The notes beneath the pieces are model-generated. The model was not told where the DNA came from, searched no databases, and saw only the letters and a program-made list of their open reading frames with translations. The position numbers were made by a program, and so were the translations under genes. DNA of 64,000 bases from JAHFTW01 sp038046785 (GTDB lineage Archaea; Thermoplasmatota; E2; JACPAO01; JAHFTW01), in NCBI GenBank assembly GCA_038046785.1, contig JBBSVM010000001.1, positions 62,001 to 126,000 of the forward strand, in the 5' to 3' direction. How positions within the stretch are numbered: the stretch's first letter is position 1; every line of letters begins with the position of its first letter. Below, one piece after another: positions 9,076 through 16,983 of the stretch.

Positions 9076-10308
9076 ATGCGAGCCATCTTGGTTGCCGCCT
9101 TCGCCCTGTTGAGCGTGAGTCTCCTCAGCGTCGCGTGCGCCCAGCCGACGGGCTCGGATCTCACAAGCGCCTCGCAGGAACTCCTGGACACTGTGGACGG
9201 CGTCACGGGCGGACTCCCCACCGACGTGGTCCCCCAGGCGCCCTCGAAAGGGCCCGACCTGGGCGCCGCCTTCTCCGCCGTCGGCCGCTTCTTCGCCGAT
9301 GTCGCAGGCGCCATCGGGGATGGCGCCATCGCTTCCGCAACCCTGGTCGCCGATGGCGCCCTCGCGGTCTCTTCCGCCCTCTCCAACGCCGTTCTCGCCA
9401 CGAGCGACGCCGCCGTCACCGCCATGCAGGCCATCGGCGGAGCGACCGCGGTGGCCCTCCAGGCGACCGCACAAGGCCTTGCCGCCTCTTCGCAGGCGGT
9501 CGCTTCCGTCTCCATCGCCACCAGCCGCGTCCTCGCCGACGGCGCCACCCTCGTCGCGCGCACCGTCGTGGACGGCGCCGCCTTGGTCGCAGCGCAACTG
9601 GGCGCCCTCGCTGGCCTCTACGCCAGCCTGGTCGGCTCGCTGCGCCCCCGCAAGCTCCCCGAACCCGCCTTCGTTGCCATCGTCGCCACCGGCACCGCCG
9701 CAAGCGCCACCGCCGCCGCAGTCGGCCTCTGGGAGGCCATCCGCCGCTTCGGCTTCCTCGCCGGCCTTCCCGCGGTGGCAGGTTTCAGCCGCATCGAGGA
9801 CGACGAACTGCTCAAGCACCCCATGCGGGCCCGCGTCTTCTCGACAATCCAGGCCAACCCCGGCATCCACGCCAGCGAATTGGCGCGCCGCCTCGACGTC
9901 GGCTGGGGCACCATCGTCCACCACCTTGAGAAGCTGCAGAAGGGCGAACTGGTCGCCATCCGCAAGGTGAACAACCAGAAGTGCTTCTTCGAGATGGGCG
10001 GCAAGGTCAGCCGCGTCGACATGGCCATCGCCGGTGCCGTGCGCAGCGACTCCGCCAGCCACATCGCCGCCTTCGTGCAGTCGCACCCGATGACGAGCCA
10101 GAAGGCGCTCGCCGGCGCCCTCAACATCAGCCCCGCGCTCGCCAGCTTCCACGTCAAGAAACTCGTGCACCTGGGCGTCCTCGAGAAGGCGCGCCGCGGC
10201 AAGGAGACCCTGCTCAGCACCACCGAGTCGCTGCGCCGCGTCCTTGCTGGCGAATCGGGTGCCGTTCCCCAGGCGCCGGTCCTCGTCGCCCCGATGATTC
10301 AGGCCTGA
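9076..10308 (+). CDS. Membrane-anchored transcriptional regulator with two winged helices
   Basis: About 410 residues. A signal/anchor helix is followed by a long Ala/Val/Gly-rich region (about 40-190) with weak periodic repeats (DGA-x-V type), then a hydrophobic helix near residues 193-225. Two MarR/ArsR-like winged helices follow: HPMRARVFSTIQANPGIHAS...LEKLQKGELVAI, and MTSQKALAGALNISPALASFHVKKLVHLGVLEKAR. This extracytoplasmic-TM-wHTH plan is frequent in Thermoplasmata-related archaea and suggests a one-component membrane sensor. A TTG at 9073 precedes the ATG. CTTAAG at about 9043 is about 28 nt upstream of the TTG. Confidence 0.8.
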   Translation: MRAILVAAFALLSVSLLSVACAQPTGSDLTSASQELLDTVDGVTGGLPTDVVPQAPSKGPDLGAAFSAVGRFFADVAGAIGDGAIASATLVADGALAVSSALSNAVLATSDAAVTAMQAIGGATAVALQATAQGLAASSQAVASVSIATSRVLADGATLVARTVVDGAALVAAQLGALAGLYASLVGSLRPRKLPEPAFVAIVATGTAASATAAAVGLWEAIRRFGFLAGLPAVAGFSRIEDDELLKHPMRARVFSTIQANPGIHASELARRLDVGWGTIVHHLEKLQKGELVAIRKVNNQKCFFEMGGKVSRVDMAIAGAVRSDSASHIAAFVQSHPMTSQKALAGALNISPALASFHVKKLVHLGVLEKARRGKETLLSTTESLRRVLAGESGAVPQAPVLVAPMIQA

Positions 10309-10351
10309 GCTGGCCCCATCCGTCTTTAGCGTTCGACCGGCTCGACGGCGC

Positions 10352-11383
10352 GTGGAGACGCACGCAGTCCTTCTCTCCGGGGAGCATCGGACGCTTCCTG
10401 CGGCAGAGCTGCGCGCCCTCCTCGGTGTCCACGCGCCGGGCGCGCAGGTGCGGTTCGACGCGGGGCTTGCCTTTGTCGCTGGGGCTCCCGATGGCCAGAT
10501 TCGCGCCGCCCTGTCGCGCATGGCGCTCGCGCACGCTTGGGGCGCGTTCTGGGGCGAAGCGACCGACACGCAGGAGGGACTTGCCACCCTGGAGACGGAG
10601 GTCCGGCGCCGCGCCGACGGCAAGGGCACGCTGGCGGTCGTCTCTGAACGGATGGGATTCACCAAGTCGGCCAACAGCCTCCTGGTCGAACGCCGTCTTG
10701 GAGCCGCCGCCGCGGCGGCCGGCCACCGCATTGACCTCAAAGCACCGGAGCGCACACTCTTTGCTTGGCTTCTCGACGGCCGCATCCTTGTTGGCGAGCA
10801 GTTTGGCCGTCCCGACCGCAGCCGGTTCGAGAGCCGCATCAGCGACCGGCGCGCCCACTTCAGCCCGGTGGCACTCCACCCGCGCCGCGCCGCCGGCCTT
10901 CTCCACCTCGCCCGCGTCGCACCGGGCGGCCGCATCTACGACCCGTTCTGCGGCACCGGCACCTTCGTGCTGGAGTCCTCTCTTGCTGGCTACGACGCGT
11001 GGGGCAGCGACCTCGACGCCTGGATGGTGCAGGGCACCCTCCAGACCCTCACCGACGTCCCCGCAGAACCGCTGCTTGGCAACGTCTTCGTCGCCGACGT
11101 GGCCGACACACCAGCCATGATGGGTCAAGTTGCAGGCATCGTCACCGACCTGCCCTACGGTCGCGCTTCGACCGGACATGGCGAAGAGGTCGCGGCGTTG
11201 TACCGCCGCGCGTTCGCAGCATTCGCCGAGCTCCTGCCCGCCGGCGCCCACGCCGTCGTCGGCCACAGCGACCCCGCCCTCGTCGCACCGATCGAGGAGT
11301 ACGGCTTTCGCATCGTCGAGCGGCACGAGGAGAAGGCGCACCGCTCCCTGACGCGCCATTTCGTCGTCGCGCAACGACTCTGA
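10352..11383 (+). CDS. tRNA (guanine10-N2)-methyltransferase, TrmG10/Trm11 type
   Basis: 343 residues. The N-terminal part is the THUMP-containing RNA-binding region. The C-terminal Rossmann methyltransferase has the SAM motif YDPFCGTGTFVLESSLAGYD (about 192-211), GSDLD (acidic motif II) and the catalytic DLPYGRAS in place of the usual DPPYG. It probably makes m2G or m2,2G at position 10 of tRNA, stabilising the D-arm. The start is GTG with a CTTTAG box about 27 nt upstream. The Leu in DLPYG is a common archaeal Trm-G10 variant. Confidence 0.87.
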   Translation: METHAVLLSGEHRTLPAAELRALLGVHAPGAQVRFDAGLAFVAGAPDGQIRAALSRMALAHAWGAFWGEATDTQEGLATLETEVRRRADGKGTLAVVSERMGFTKSANSLLVERRLGAAAAAAGHRIDLKAPERTLFAWLLDGRILVGEQFGRPDRSRFESRISDRRAHFSPVALHPRRAAGLLHLARVAPGGRIYDPFCGTGTFVLESSLAGYDAWGSDLDAWMVQGTLQTLTDVPAEPLLGNVFVADVADTPAMMGQVAGIVTDLPYGRASTGHGEEVAALYRRAFAAFAELLPAGAHAVVGHSDPALVAPIEEYGFRIVERHEEKAHRSLTRHFVVAQRL

Positions 11384-11429
11384 TGCGGGTCGCGGCCGTT
11401 AAGAGCAAGGTGGGGTTCCACTCTGCGTC

Positions 11430-12362
11430 ATGCGGGACCCGGGCGCGCAGATGGCGGTGACCTTCCTCGGCACCGGCGCGAGTTGGCCCACTGCGGAGCG
11501 CGGCCTGAGCGCCATCGCGGTCAAACGGGGCGGAGAAATCATCCTGTGGGACTGCGGCGAGGGAACCCAGCGACAGTTCCAGAAGTCGGGTTTGAGTTAC
11601 CAGCAAGTTTCGCAAATTTGGTTGACGCATTACCACGGCGACCACTGCTACGGCCTGCCCGGGCTGCTCAAGACGATGGCGCTCAACGACCGCACCGAAC
11701 CGCTCTGGGTGTACGGCCCCCCCGGCCTGCCCAAGCTGGTCGAGGCGTGGCGGATGCTGCGCGGCTGGCCCAAAGAGTTCCCCATCCACGTCACTGAAGT
11801 AAAGCCGGGCGACGTCGTGGAGAAAGCGGGCTACGCCGTCCATGTTTTCCAAGGTGACCACGGCATCCAGAACATCGCCCTCGCGCTGCAGGAGCCGAAC
11901 CGGCCCGGCTTCTTCGACAAACCCAAAGCGCTCGAGCTTGGCATCCCTGAAGGACCCCTGTTCGGGAAGCTCCAGCGCGGCGAGACCGTGACGACGAAGG
12001 ATGGCAAGAGTTTCACGCCCGACCAGGTCATCGGCCCGCCCCGCCCCGGCCGGCGCGTCGTCTATTCCGGCGACACCCAGCCCTGTCTTGGCGTCCTCGA
12101 GGCGGCCGTCGGCGCCGACCTCTTCATCTGCGAGGCGACCTTTACGCACGACCTCGTCGAGAAGGCGCGCGAGGTGCGCCACATGACCGCCCGCGAAGCG
12201 GCCGGCATCGCCGCGAAAGCCAAAGTGCGCAAACTCGCCCTGACGCACATCAGCCCGCGCAACCGCGACACAAAACCGGTCCTCGAGGAAGCCAAAGCGG
12301 TCTTCCCGGACACCCTCGTCGTCAACGACTTCGACACCATCGAGGTCCCGGTGCGCACATGA
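11430..12362 (+). CDS. rnz: Ribonuclease Z
   Basis: 310 residues, a metallo-beta-lactamase-fold tRNA 3' endonuclease. It carries the N-terminal VTFLGTGASWPT, the metal-binding LTHYHGDHCYGLPG (about 63-76), the VYSGDTQPC and CEATFTHD loops, and the final ALTHISPR histidine. It would process the two tRNAs here, neither of which encodes CCA. A TTAAG box near 11398-11402 lies 28-32 nt before the ATG at 11430, so this is preferred to the ATG seven codons later. Its end overlaps the following zinc-ribbon gene (ATGA). Confidence 0.95.
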   Translation: MRDPGAQMAVTFLGTGASWPTAERGLSAIAVKRGGEIILWDCGEGTQRQFQKSGLSYQQVSQIWLTHYHGDHCYGLPGLLKTMALNDRTEPLWVYGPPGLPKLVEAWRMLRGWPKEFPIHVTEVKPGDVVEKAGYAVHVFQGDHGIQNIALALQEPNRPGFFDKPKALELGIPEGPLFGKLQRGETVTTKDGKSFTPDQVIGPPRPGRRVVYSGDTQPCLGVLEAAVGADLFICEATFTHDLVEKAREVRHMTAREAAGIAAKAKVRKLALTHISPRNRDTKPVLEEAKAVFPDTLVVNDFDTIEVPVRT

Positions 12363-12733
12363 GTGACGTCCCGGAGGATGTGGAGCGCGCCCGAAAGCTT
12401 CTCGCCGCGGCGCAGGTCCGCCCCGCCGCGGCCTCCGCTGGCGTCGGGCCCGCCGCGAAGGTGGACAAATATTTCGGCGAGAAACTTCCCCCCGTCTGCG
12501 CCAAACTGGGCTGCTGGGTAAGCGACGACGGGAAACGATTCTACTGCATCAACCACGCCTGCCAGAAGCACCTCAAGCGGGAGACCAAGCACACGCGGCG
12601 TGGCAACCCGCTCAAGATGCTCGACATGCCCGTCATCCATTTCCGCTGCCCGCGCTGCCAGTCGCGCAACATCCAGATGCATCTGCTCGCCAACCGCTAC
12701 GCCTGCAACGCCTGCCTGCACGACTGGCGTTGA
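12359..12733 (+). CDS. Zinc-ribbon protein of unknown function
   Basis: 124 residues with two cysteine groups. The first is CAKLGCW followed by YCINHACQKHL. The second is a classic zinc ribbon FRCPRCQSRN ... YACNACLHDW at the C-terminus. The charged N-terminal helix (about 1-45) has no recognised domain. Four-base overlap with rnz (ATGA) suggests a joint role in RNA metabolism, but this is only context. Not recognised as a named family. Confidence 0.7.
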   Translation: MSDVPEDVERARKLLAAAQVRPAAASAGVGPAAKVDKYFGEKLPPVCAKLGCWVSDDGKRFYCINHACQKHLKRETKHTRRGNPLKMLDMPVIHFRCPRCQSRNIQMHLLANRYACNACLHDWR

Positions 12734-12752
12734 CGGTTCAAGACAAATCGCC

Positions 12753-12822
12753 CGCAATCTGCGTCATCTGCGGCTGGCGGCGTGGTCGGTGCGCCGACTG
12801 GAACGCAGATGGCGCAGATTCG
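12753..12822. repeat. CGCAGATT-type palindrome, intergenic copy
   Basis: The left arm CGCAATCTGCGTCATCTGCG pairs with the right arm CGCAGATGGCGCAGATTCG across a 30-base loop. It lies between two convergent genes (the zinc-ribbon protein and UPF0201) in a 105-base gap. It belongs to the dispersed family described in the findings and could work as a shared terminator or mRNA 3' end. Confidence 0.75.
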
Positions 12823-12838
12823 AACCTTGTTCTGAGGC

Positions 12839-13249
12839 TCACATCGGGCCGACAATCTCGCCATCTTGGGTCTCAGGGCAGAGCCACCAGGCCCACTGCT
12901 CGGGAGTCAACGTGTCGTTCGCTTCCGCTTCGACGATTACCTCGATGTCGCCAAGGATGTGCGGGCGGGGCGGGAAGGCGACCTGGTTGGCAAGGGCCGC
13001 TTGTTTCGAGAGCCGGAACCGGATGGTGGCGAGATCGGGCGTGAGGCCGTGCAGGATTTGGCCCCGCGCCGAGTCAATGATGCGCAGCTCCCAGATGCGG
13101 CGCCGGAATGCCTGCAAATCCACCACGGAGCCTGCGATGCGGTCGGCCGACGCCTCCAGGTTGGCGTCCGGGAAGAGGTTCAAGATGGCCTGCCGGACGC
13201 GCTCCGGCGCCTCCGTCGGGCGAATGGGGGTGGCAACCCGAATCTTCAC
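12839..13249 (-). CDS. UPF0201 family archaeal RNA-binding-like protein
   Basis: 136 residues. The N-terminus KIRVATPIRPTEAPERVRQA followed by ILNLFPDA is typical of UPF0201 (COG1931), small archaeal proteins with a ferredoxin-like RNA-binding fold. The conserved LRIIDSAR and ILGDIEVIVE stretches follow, then PEQWAWWLCPE at the end. GTG at 13249 is chosen because longer in-frame versions have no conserved sequence. It is divergent from dCMP deaminase. The exact function is unknown. Confidence 0.8.
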   Translation of the reverse strand: MKIRVATPIRPTEAPERVRQAILNLFPDANLEASADRIAGSVVDLQAFRRRIWELRIIDSARGQILHGLTPDLATIRFRLSKQAALANQVAFPPRPHILGDIEVIVEAEANDTLTPEQWAWWLCPETQDGEIVGPM

Positions 13250-13319
13250 GCCATCGCCACCTGGACGCCGGGCTTGAGGGTTGGGATATCCTGATAGATG
13301 GCGCCAGGATGGAACTCGC

Positions 13320-14105
13320 GTGGCATCCGACCGTCCCTCTACGACCGCAGCGCGGCCAAGCAGCGCGGAGCGCCCAAGTGTCGAACAGTACTTCATGGAC
13401 ATGACGCACTTGGTGAAAGCGCGCGGCACCTGTCCGCGCCGCCAGGTCGGTGCCGTCATCGTCAAGGACAAACGCGTCCTCACGACCGGCTACAACGGCG
13501 CGCCGCGCAACTTCCCGCACCCACTCGAGGTGGGCTGCCTGCGCGACGAGCTGAATGTCCCGCGCGGCATGGCGGCCGACATCTGCCCCTGCCTGCACGC
13601 CGAGCAGAACGCCATCATCCAGGCCGCGACGACTGGCGTCAGCATCGAAGGCGGCGACCTCTACTGCACGACGCAGCCCTGCACGCAGTGCAGCCGCATG
13701 GTCGCCAACTGCGGCATCAAGCGCGTCATCTTCCAGGAATCCTACCCCGATCCGCTCGCGATTGGCATCCTGACCACGGCGGGCGTCGAGCTGTGGCGCT
13801 GGGATGGCACCGCAAACGCGGCGACCCGCATCGCAGGCAACACGTTCGAACAGGCGCAGGACGAGCTGCGCCGACAGTGGCGCGAGGCGCCTCCCGCCCT
13901 CACGCCCAAGCTCCCGATGGCGGGCGAGGCTCCGTTCGCTCCGACACCGCGACCGCCGACCCCCAGCACGACTCCATCGGTCCGCACGGTGGGCGACTGG
14001 ACGGTGCGGGACCTCTCGGGAGCCCCCGACCGGGCCGAAGTCATCCGACGCCTGGCGCAAGAAAAGGCTGAGAAGCGGCGCAAGGATCGAGAAGGGCTCG
14101 CGTAG
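13320..14105 (+). CDS. dCMP deaminase family protein with Pro-rich C-terminal tail
   Basis: About 261 residues. The zinc-dependent cytidine/deoxycytidylate deaminase core (about 18-165) includes RPSVEQYFMDM, CPRRQVGAVIVKD, TGYNGAPRNFPH, PCLHAEQNAI (catalytic HAE) and TQPCTQCSRMVANC (zinc PCxxC). It converts dCMP to dUMP for dTTP synthesis. The GTG start at 13320 retains the family N-terminus. The last about 90 residues are a Pro/Thr linker and a very basic helix not usual for the family. It converges with the UPF0200 gene. Confidence 0.88.
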   Translation: MASDRPSTTAARPSSAERPSVEQYFMDMTHLVKARGTCPRRQVGAVIVKDKRVLTTGYNGAPRNFPHPLEVGCLRDELNVPRGMAADICPCLHAEQNAIIQAATTGVSIEGGDLYCTTQPCTQCSRMVANCGIKRVIFQESYPDPLAIGILTTAGVELWRWDGTANAATRIAGNTFEQAQDELRRQWREAPPALTPKLPMAGEAPFAPTPRPPTPSTTPSVRTVGDWTVRDLSGAPDRAEVIRRLAQEKAEKRRKDREGLA

Positions 14106-14111
14106 AGGCCG

Positions 14112-14660
14112 TCAGCGACCAAGCCGGTCCAGCAGCGCCGCGACCTTGGCACGGAACCCATCGAGGGAGCCGTCATTGACGAGCATCTCGTCGGCCAGAG
14201 CAATGGTGCGCGAGATGCCCCAATTGAGTTCCCGCTCGTCGCGCGTTGCGAGGACGCCCCGGTCCACCGAATCGTCGGCCCGGGCGCGCTTCACCATGCG
14301 CTCGAAGCGATGACCCTGGTCTGTGTGGATGGCGACCAGCGTGAAATCGGCGCCCAGCTCGCGCCGGAAGACGGCAACCTCGTCGTTGCTGCGAATGCCA
14401 TCAATGAGGACGAGGCGGCCGGCGGACGACGCCTTGATGCGTTCGACCGTGCGCAGCGCCCAGATGTCCTTGCCGTGCGATTCCCGCAGCCCGTTGGCGA
14501 CCTCGCCGACATGCTTGGCGTCACGCGGCAGACCGCGCCGTTCGACCTCTTCCCAGATGAGGTCGCCCATGCGAACGACCGTGGCGCCACGCGCTTTGGC
14601 GACCTCCATGGCCTCCGACTTGCCCGAGCCGGGCATGCCGGTGAATCCAAGGACGCGCAT
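14112..14660 (-). CDS. UPF0200 family P-loop nucleotide kinase-like protein
   Basis: 182 residues. The Walker A GFTGMPGSGKSEA (residues 5-17), the VVRMGDLIWEEV, VLIDGIRSNDEVAVF and LNWGISRTIALAD stretches are characteristic of the archaeal UPF0200 family (dephospho-CoA-kinase-like P-loop proteins). The cellular substrate is not established. AGTTTATC on the minus strand near 14685 lies about 25 nt before the ATG, consistent with a leaderless mRNA. Confidence 0.85.
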   Translation of the reverse strand: MRVLGFTGMPGSGKSEAMEVAKARGATVVRMGDLIWEEVERRGLPRDAKHVGEVANGLRESHGKDIWALRTVERIKASSAGRLVLIDGIRSNDEVAVFRRELGADFTLVAIHTDQGHRFERMVKRARADDSVDRGVLATRDERELNWGISRTIALADEMLVNDGSLDGFRAKVAALLDRLGR

Positions 14661-14732
14661 GAGGCCGCCACCGTGCTGCGGGCGATAAACTCCCATGCCA
14701 CGCTTCAAGAGAGGCGCTGCGCTACTCGCCGC

Positions 14733-15170
14733 ATGGACGAACCTGCCTGCTTGGAGACGTTGCGGCAGGATGGCTCCCCCGCAGCGTTGGTGGCGTACCA
14801 CGCCCGGCACAAACTGGAGTTCATGGCGCACCGCCCGCTCTCCGCTGCAGCGCTTGGCCGCCTTGTTTCCGGCGCTGGCCTTGCCCCCCGCGAGTGTCTG
14901 GAGCGCTACCTCAACGACGCCGCCGGCTGCTTCGCCTTCCCGGTGACGCCGGGCGCGCTGGCAAACGCCCTGCAGCATGGCTTTGGCATGGTGCACGAAC
15001 AGACGACGCCCACCGAACGGCAAGAGGCACAGAAACTCACCGAGGCGGTGCGGCAGGGCGCGTCCCCCGCTTCCGCGCTGGCGCAGCTTCGCGCCTGGGC
15101 CGAACGGGCCGACGCCCCGGAGTGGCTGCGCACCCAGACGCTTCTCACCGGTGCCTGCCGGCACGGCTGA
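14733..15170 (+). CDS. Hypothetical protein
   Basis: 145 residues, predicted mainly helical, soluble, with no signal peptide or recognised domain. It contains a Cys in CLETLRQDG, a helix-rich middle (AAALGRLVSGAGL) and a C-terminal helical hairpin rich in Ala/Arg. The start is supported by CTTCAAG at 14703-14709, 27 nt before the ATG, the same spacing as other genes here. It converges on the PAP2 gene with a 5-bp gap. Function unknown. Confidence 0.6.
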   Translation: MDEPACLETLRQDGSPAALVAYHARHKLEFMAHRPLSAAALGRLVSGAGLAPRECLERYLNDAAGCFAFPVTPGALANALQHGFGMVHEQTTPTERQEAQKLTEAVRQGASPASALAQLRAWAERADAPEWLRTQTLLTGACRHG

Positions 15171-15175
15171 TTCAG

Positions 15176-15958
15176 CTACGCTGGCTCGCGGTCGGGCCAG
15201 CGAGACCGAAGCGCGTCGTCGAGGAGGAAGGCGATGCCAATCAGTGCGGCGCCAAGCCCCCACGAACCGAGGACGTCGCTGATCCAGTGCGCCCGGAGGT
15301 GGACGCGGCTGATTCCCACCATGATGGCAATGCCGAGAGCGACACCCACTGCGACCGGGTCGAGGCGGTTGCGGCGCTGGACGGCACGCACGCCCATCAA
15401 AATCGCAAGGCCCCAGGAGACCGTTGCCCCCATGGTGTGGCCGCTGGGGTAGGCCCGGGACGGCTCGTCGGGGAACCGGCTGAGGTCTGCGGGCCGGAAA
15501 CTCAAGTTGCCCAGCCGCGTGCGACCGTCCGTCTCGTTGACGAGGATGCCGCGGCCTGTCTCCGTATCGCCGAGGATGGTCTCGTTGTCGCCGGCTGCGA
15601 TGCCGTCCACCACGTACTCGCCGTCTGCGGGGTAGGGTCGGCCATAAGCGCCCTTGAAGCCATCGACGAGCAGGCCGCCCGAGAGCGAGACCGCCACGAG
15701 GATGACGGCGCTTCGCCGCGCACCAACGCGCCAGCAGAACAGCGCCCCGAACACGGTGGCGGCGACCGCCATCGTCTCGTCACCGGGGCTGGAGAACCAG
15801 CGCCAGGCGCGCTCCTGCGACTCGCCGAAGTTGGCGACGACGAAGCGGTCCACGATGAGGTCTGGCTCGTCGAAGAGGCCGGCGCCCACGAGGAGGCTGA
15901 TGGCGAGGAAGAGTCCCGCTCCGGCCACGACGAGTGTTTGTGCCGTCTTGCGTTCCAT
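15176..15958 (-). CDS. PAP2-family membrane phosphatase
   Basis: 260 residues, five to six transmembrane helices. The three phosphatase motifs are present: KGAYGRPYP (about 105), AYPSGHTMGATVS (about 168, catalytic His) and SRVHLRAHWISDVLGS (about 215). It probably dephosphorylates isoprenyl or lipid pyrophosphates such as undecaprenyl/dolichyl diphosphate on the outer face. It is located 3 bp downstream of the FabI gene on the same strand, so it is likely in the same operon and linked to lipid metabolism. Confidence 0.88.
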   Translation of the reverse strand: MERKTAQTLVVAGAGLFLAISLLVGAGLFDEPDLIVDRFVVANFGESQERAWRWFSSPGDETMAVAATVFGALFCWRVGARRSAVILVAVSLSGGLLVDGFKGAYGRPYPADGEYVVDGIAAGDNETILGDTETGRGILVNETDGRTRLGNLSFRPADLSRFPDEPSRAYPSGHTMGATVSWGLAILMGVRAVQRRNRLDPVAVGVALGIAIMVGISRVHLRAHWISDVLGSWGLGAALIGIAFLLDDALRSRWPDREPA

Positions 15959-15961
15959 GCG

Positions 15962-16876
15962 CTATGCCTTCTTCTGGCCGAAAATGATGGGTGCGGAGCG
16001 AGGTGCCGCGGCCGACGCCGCGGCGGGCGGGGCGCTCGTTGCCGGTGCGGCTGCGGTGGGTGCGCTCTGGCCCGGAAGCGCCATTTTGTCGAGGTCCGGC
16101 GGGACGCCGATGATGCTGTAGCCGGCATCGACGTAGAGCAGTTGTCCGGTGACACCCGATGCGAGGTCGGAGAGGAGGAAGAGCGCCGACTTGGCAACGT
16201 CCTGCTGGCTGACGTTGCGGCCGAGCGGTGCGCTGTGCTTCATCCAGTCGAGAATCATGCTGAAGCCGGGGACGCCGGAGGCGGCGAGCGTGCGAATGGG
16301 TCCCGCCGAGATGGTGTTGACGCGGACGGCTTTCTCGCGGCCGCAGGTGAAAGCGAGCTCGCGGGTGAGCTCCTGCAGGGCGGCCTTGGCGGCCGACATG
16401 ACGCGGTAGCCAGGAACGAAGCGGTCGGCGCCGAGGTAGGTGAGACTGATGATGGCGCCGCCCGGGTTCATGGCGGGCATGGTGTGGCGCGTCAGGCGAA
16501 CCAGCGAGTAGGCCGAGACCGTGAGCGCGGTGTTCCAGTCCGCCTCCGTCGTGCGCACCACCTCGTCCTGGAGAGCGCTTGCGGGAGCGAATCCAATGCA
16601 GTGCACCATCATGTCAAAGCCGCCGGGGTGCTTCTCGGCAGCCTGCTGGAAGAAGCCGGCGACCGACTCTTCGGTCGCGACGTCGCACTCGAGGTAGCCC
16701 TCAATCCACGGCTTGTCCTTGAAGAGCTGCAGGACGCGGCTCAGGAAGCGCTTCTGGTAGCCCATGATGCAGGTGGCACCGTGCGCGGCCAATTCCTGGG
16801 CGATGGCCCAGGCGATGGAGTCGTCGGAGGCGACGCCGAAGATGAGGGCGCGCTTTCCCTTCAGGCTGAAGGTCAT
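15962..16876 (-). CDS. fabI: Enoyl-ACP reductase (NADH), FabI type
   Basis: 304 residues. An SDR-fold reductase with the FabI-specific N-terminus ALIFGVASDDSIAWAIAQEL, the IGFAPASALQDE loop, and the catalytic YRVMSAAKAALQEL pair (Y-x6-K) that separates FabI from ordinary SDRs; AGPIRTLAASGV is the substrate-binding loop. The enzyme reduces trans-2-enoyl-ACP to acyl-ACP in type II fatty acid synthesis. The C-terminal 35 residues are a low-complexity Ala/Pro tail. A TTCAAG box lies 27 nt upstream of the ATG. FabI is unusual in an archaeon. Confidence 0.92.
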   Translation of the reverse strand: MTFSLKGKRALIFGVASDDSIAWAIAQELAAHGATCIMGYQKRFLSRVLQLFKDKPWIEGYLECDVATEESVAGFFQQAAEKHPGGFDMMVHCIGFAPASALQDEVVRTTEADWNTALTVSAYSLVRLTRHTMPAMNPGGAIISLTYLGADRFVPGYRVMSAAKAALQELTRELAFTCGREKAVRVNTISAGPIRTLAASGVPGFSMILDWMKHSAPLGRNVSQQDVAKSALFLLSDLASGVTGQLLYVDAGYSIIGVPPDLDKMALPGQSAPTAAAPATSAPPAAASAAAPRSAPIIFGQKKA

Positions 16877-16983
16877 GCGCTGCGGAACGACCCCGTGCTT
16901 GAAGGCTTTCCTTTCCACTTCCGGGCCGCTCCTGCCCTCGCACCACCGCAAACCCCTTGACGCCACCCGGTCGTCGCCGCGCG

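Noticed and set aside
8767..10935. Long minus-strand open frame (722 codons)
   Set aside because: It lies opposite SerRS, the wHTH regulator and TrmG10, which have clear families. Its translation is Arg/Gly/Ala-rich low complexity, an effect of high GC.
12753..12822. CAGATT repeats as a CRISPR array
   Set aside because: Units are only about 9-10 bases, arranged as inverted arms without unique 30-40 base spacers, and no cas genes occur.
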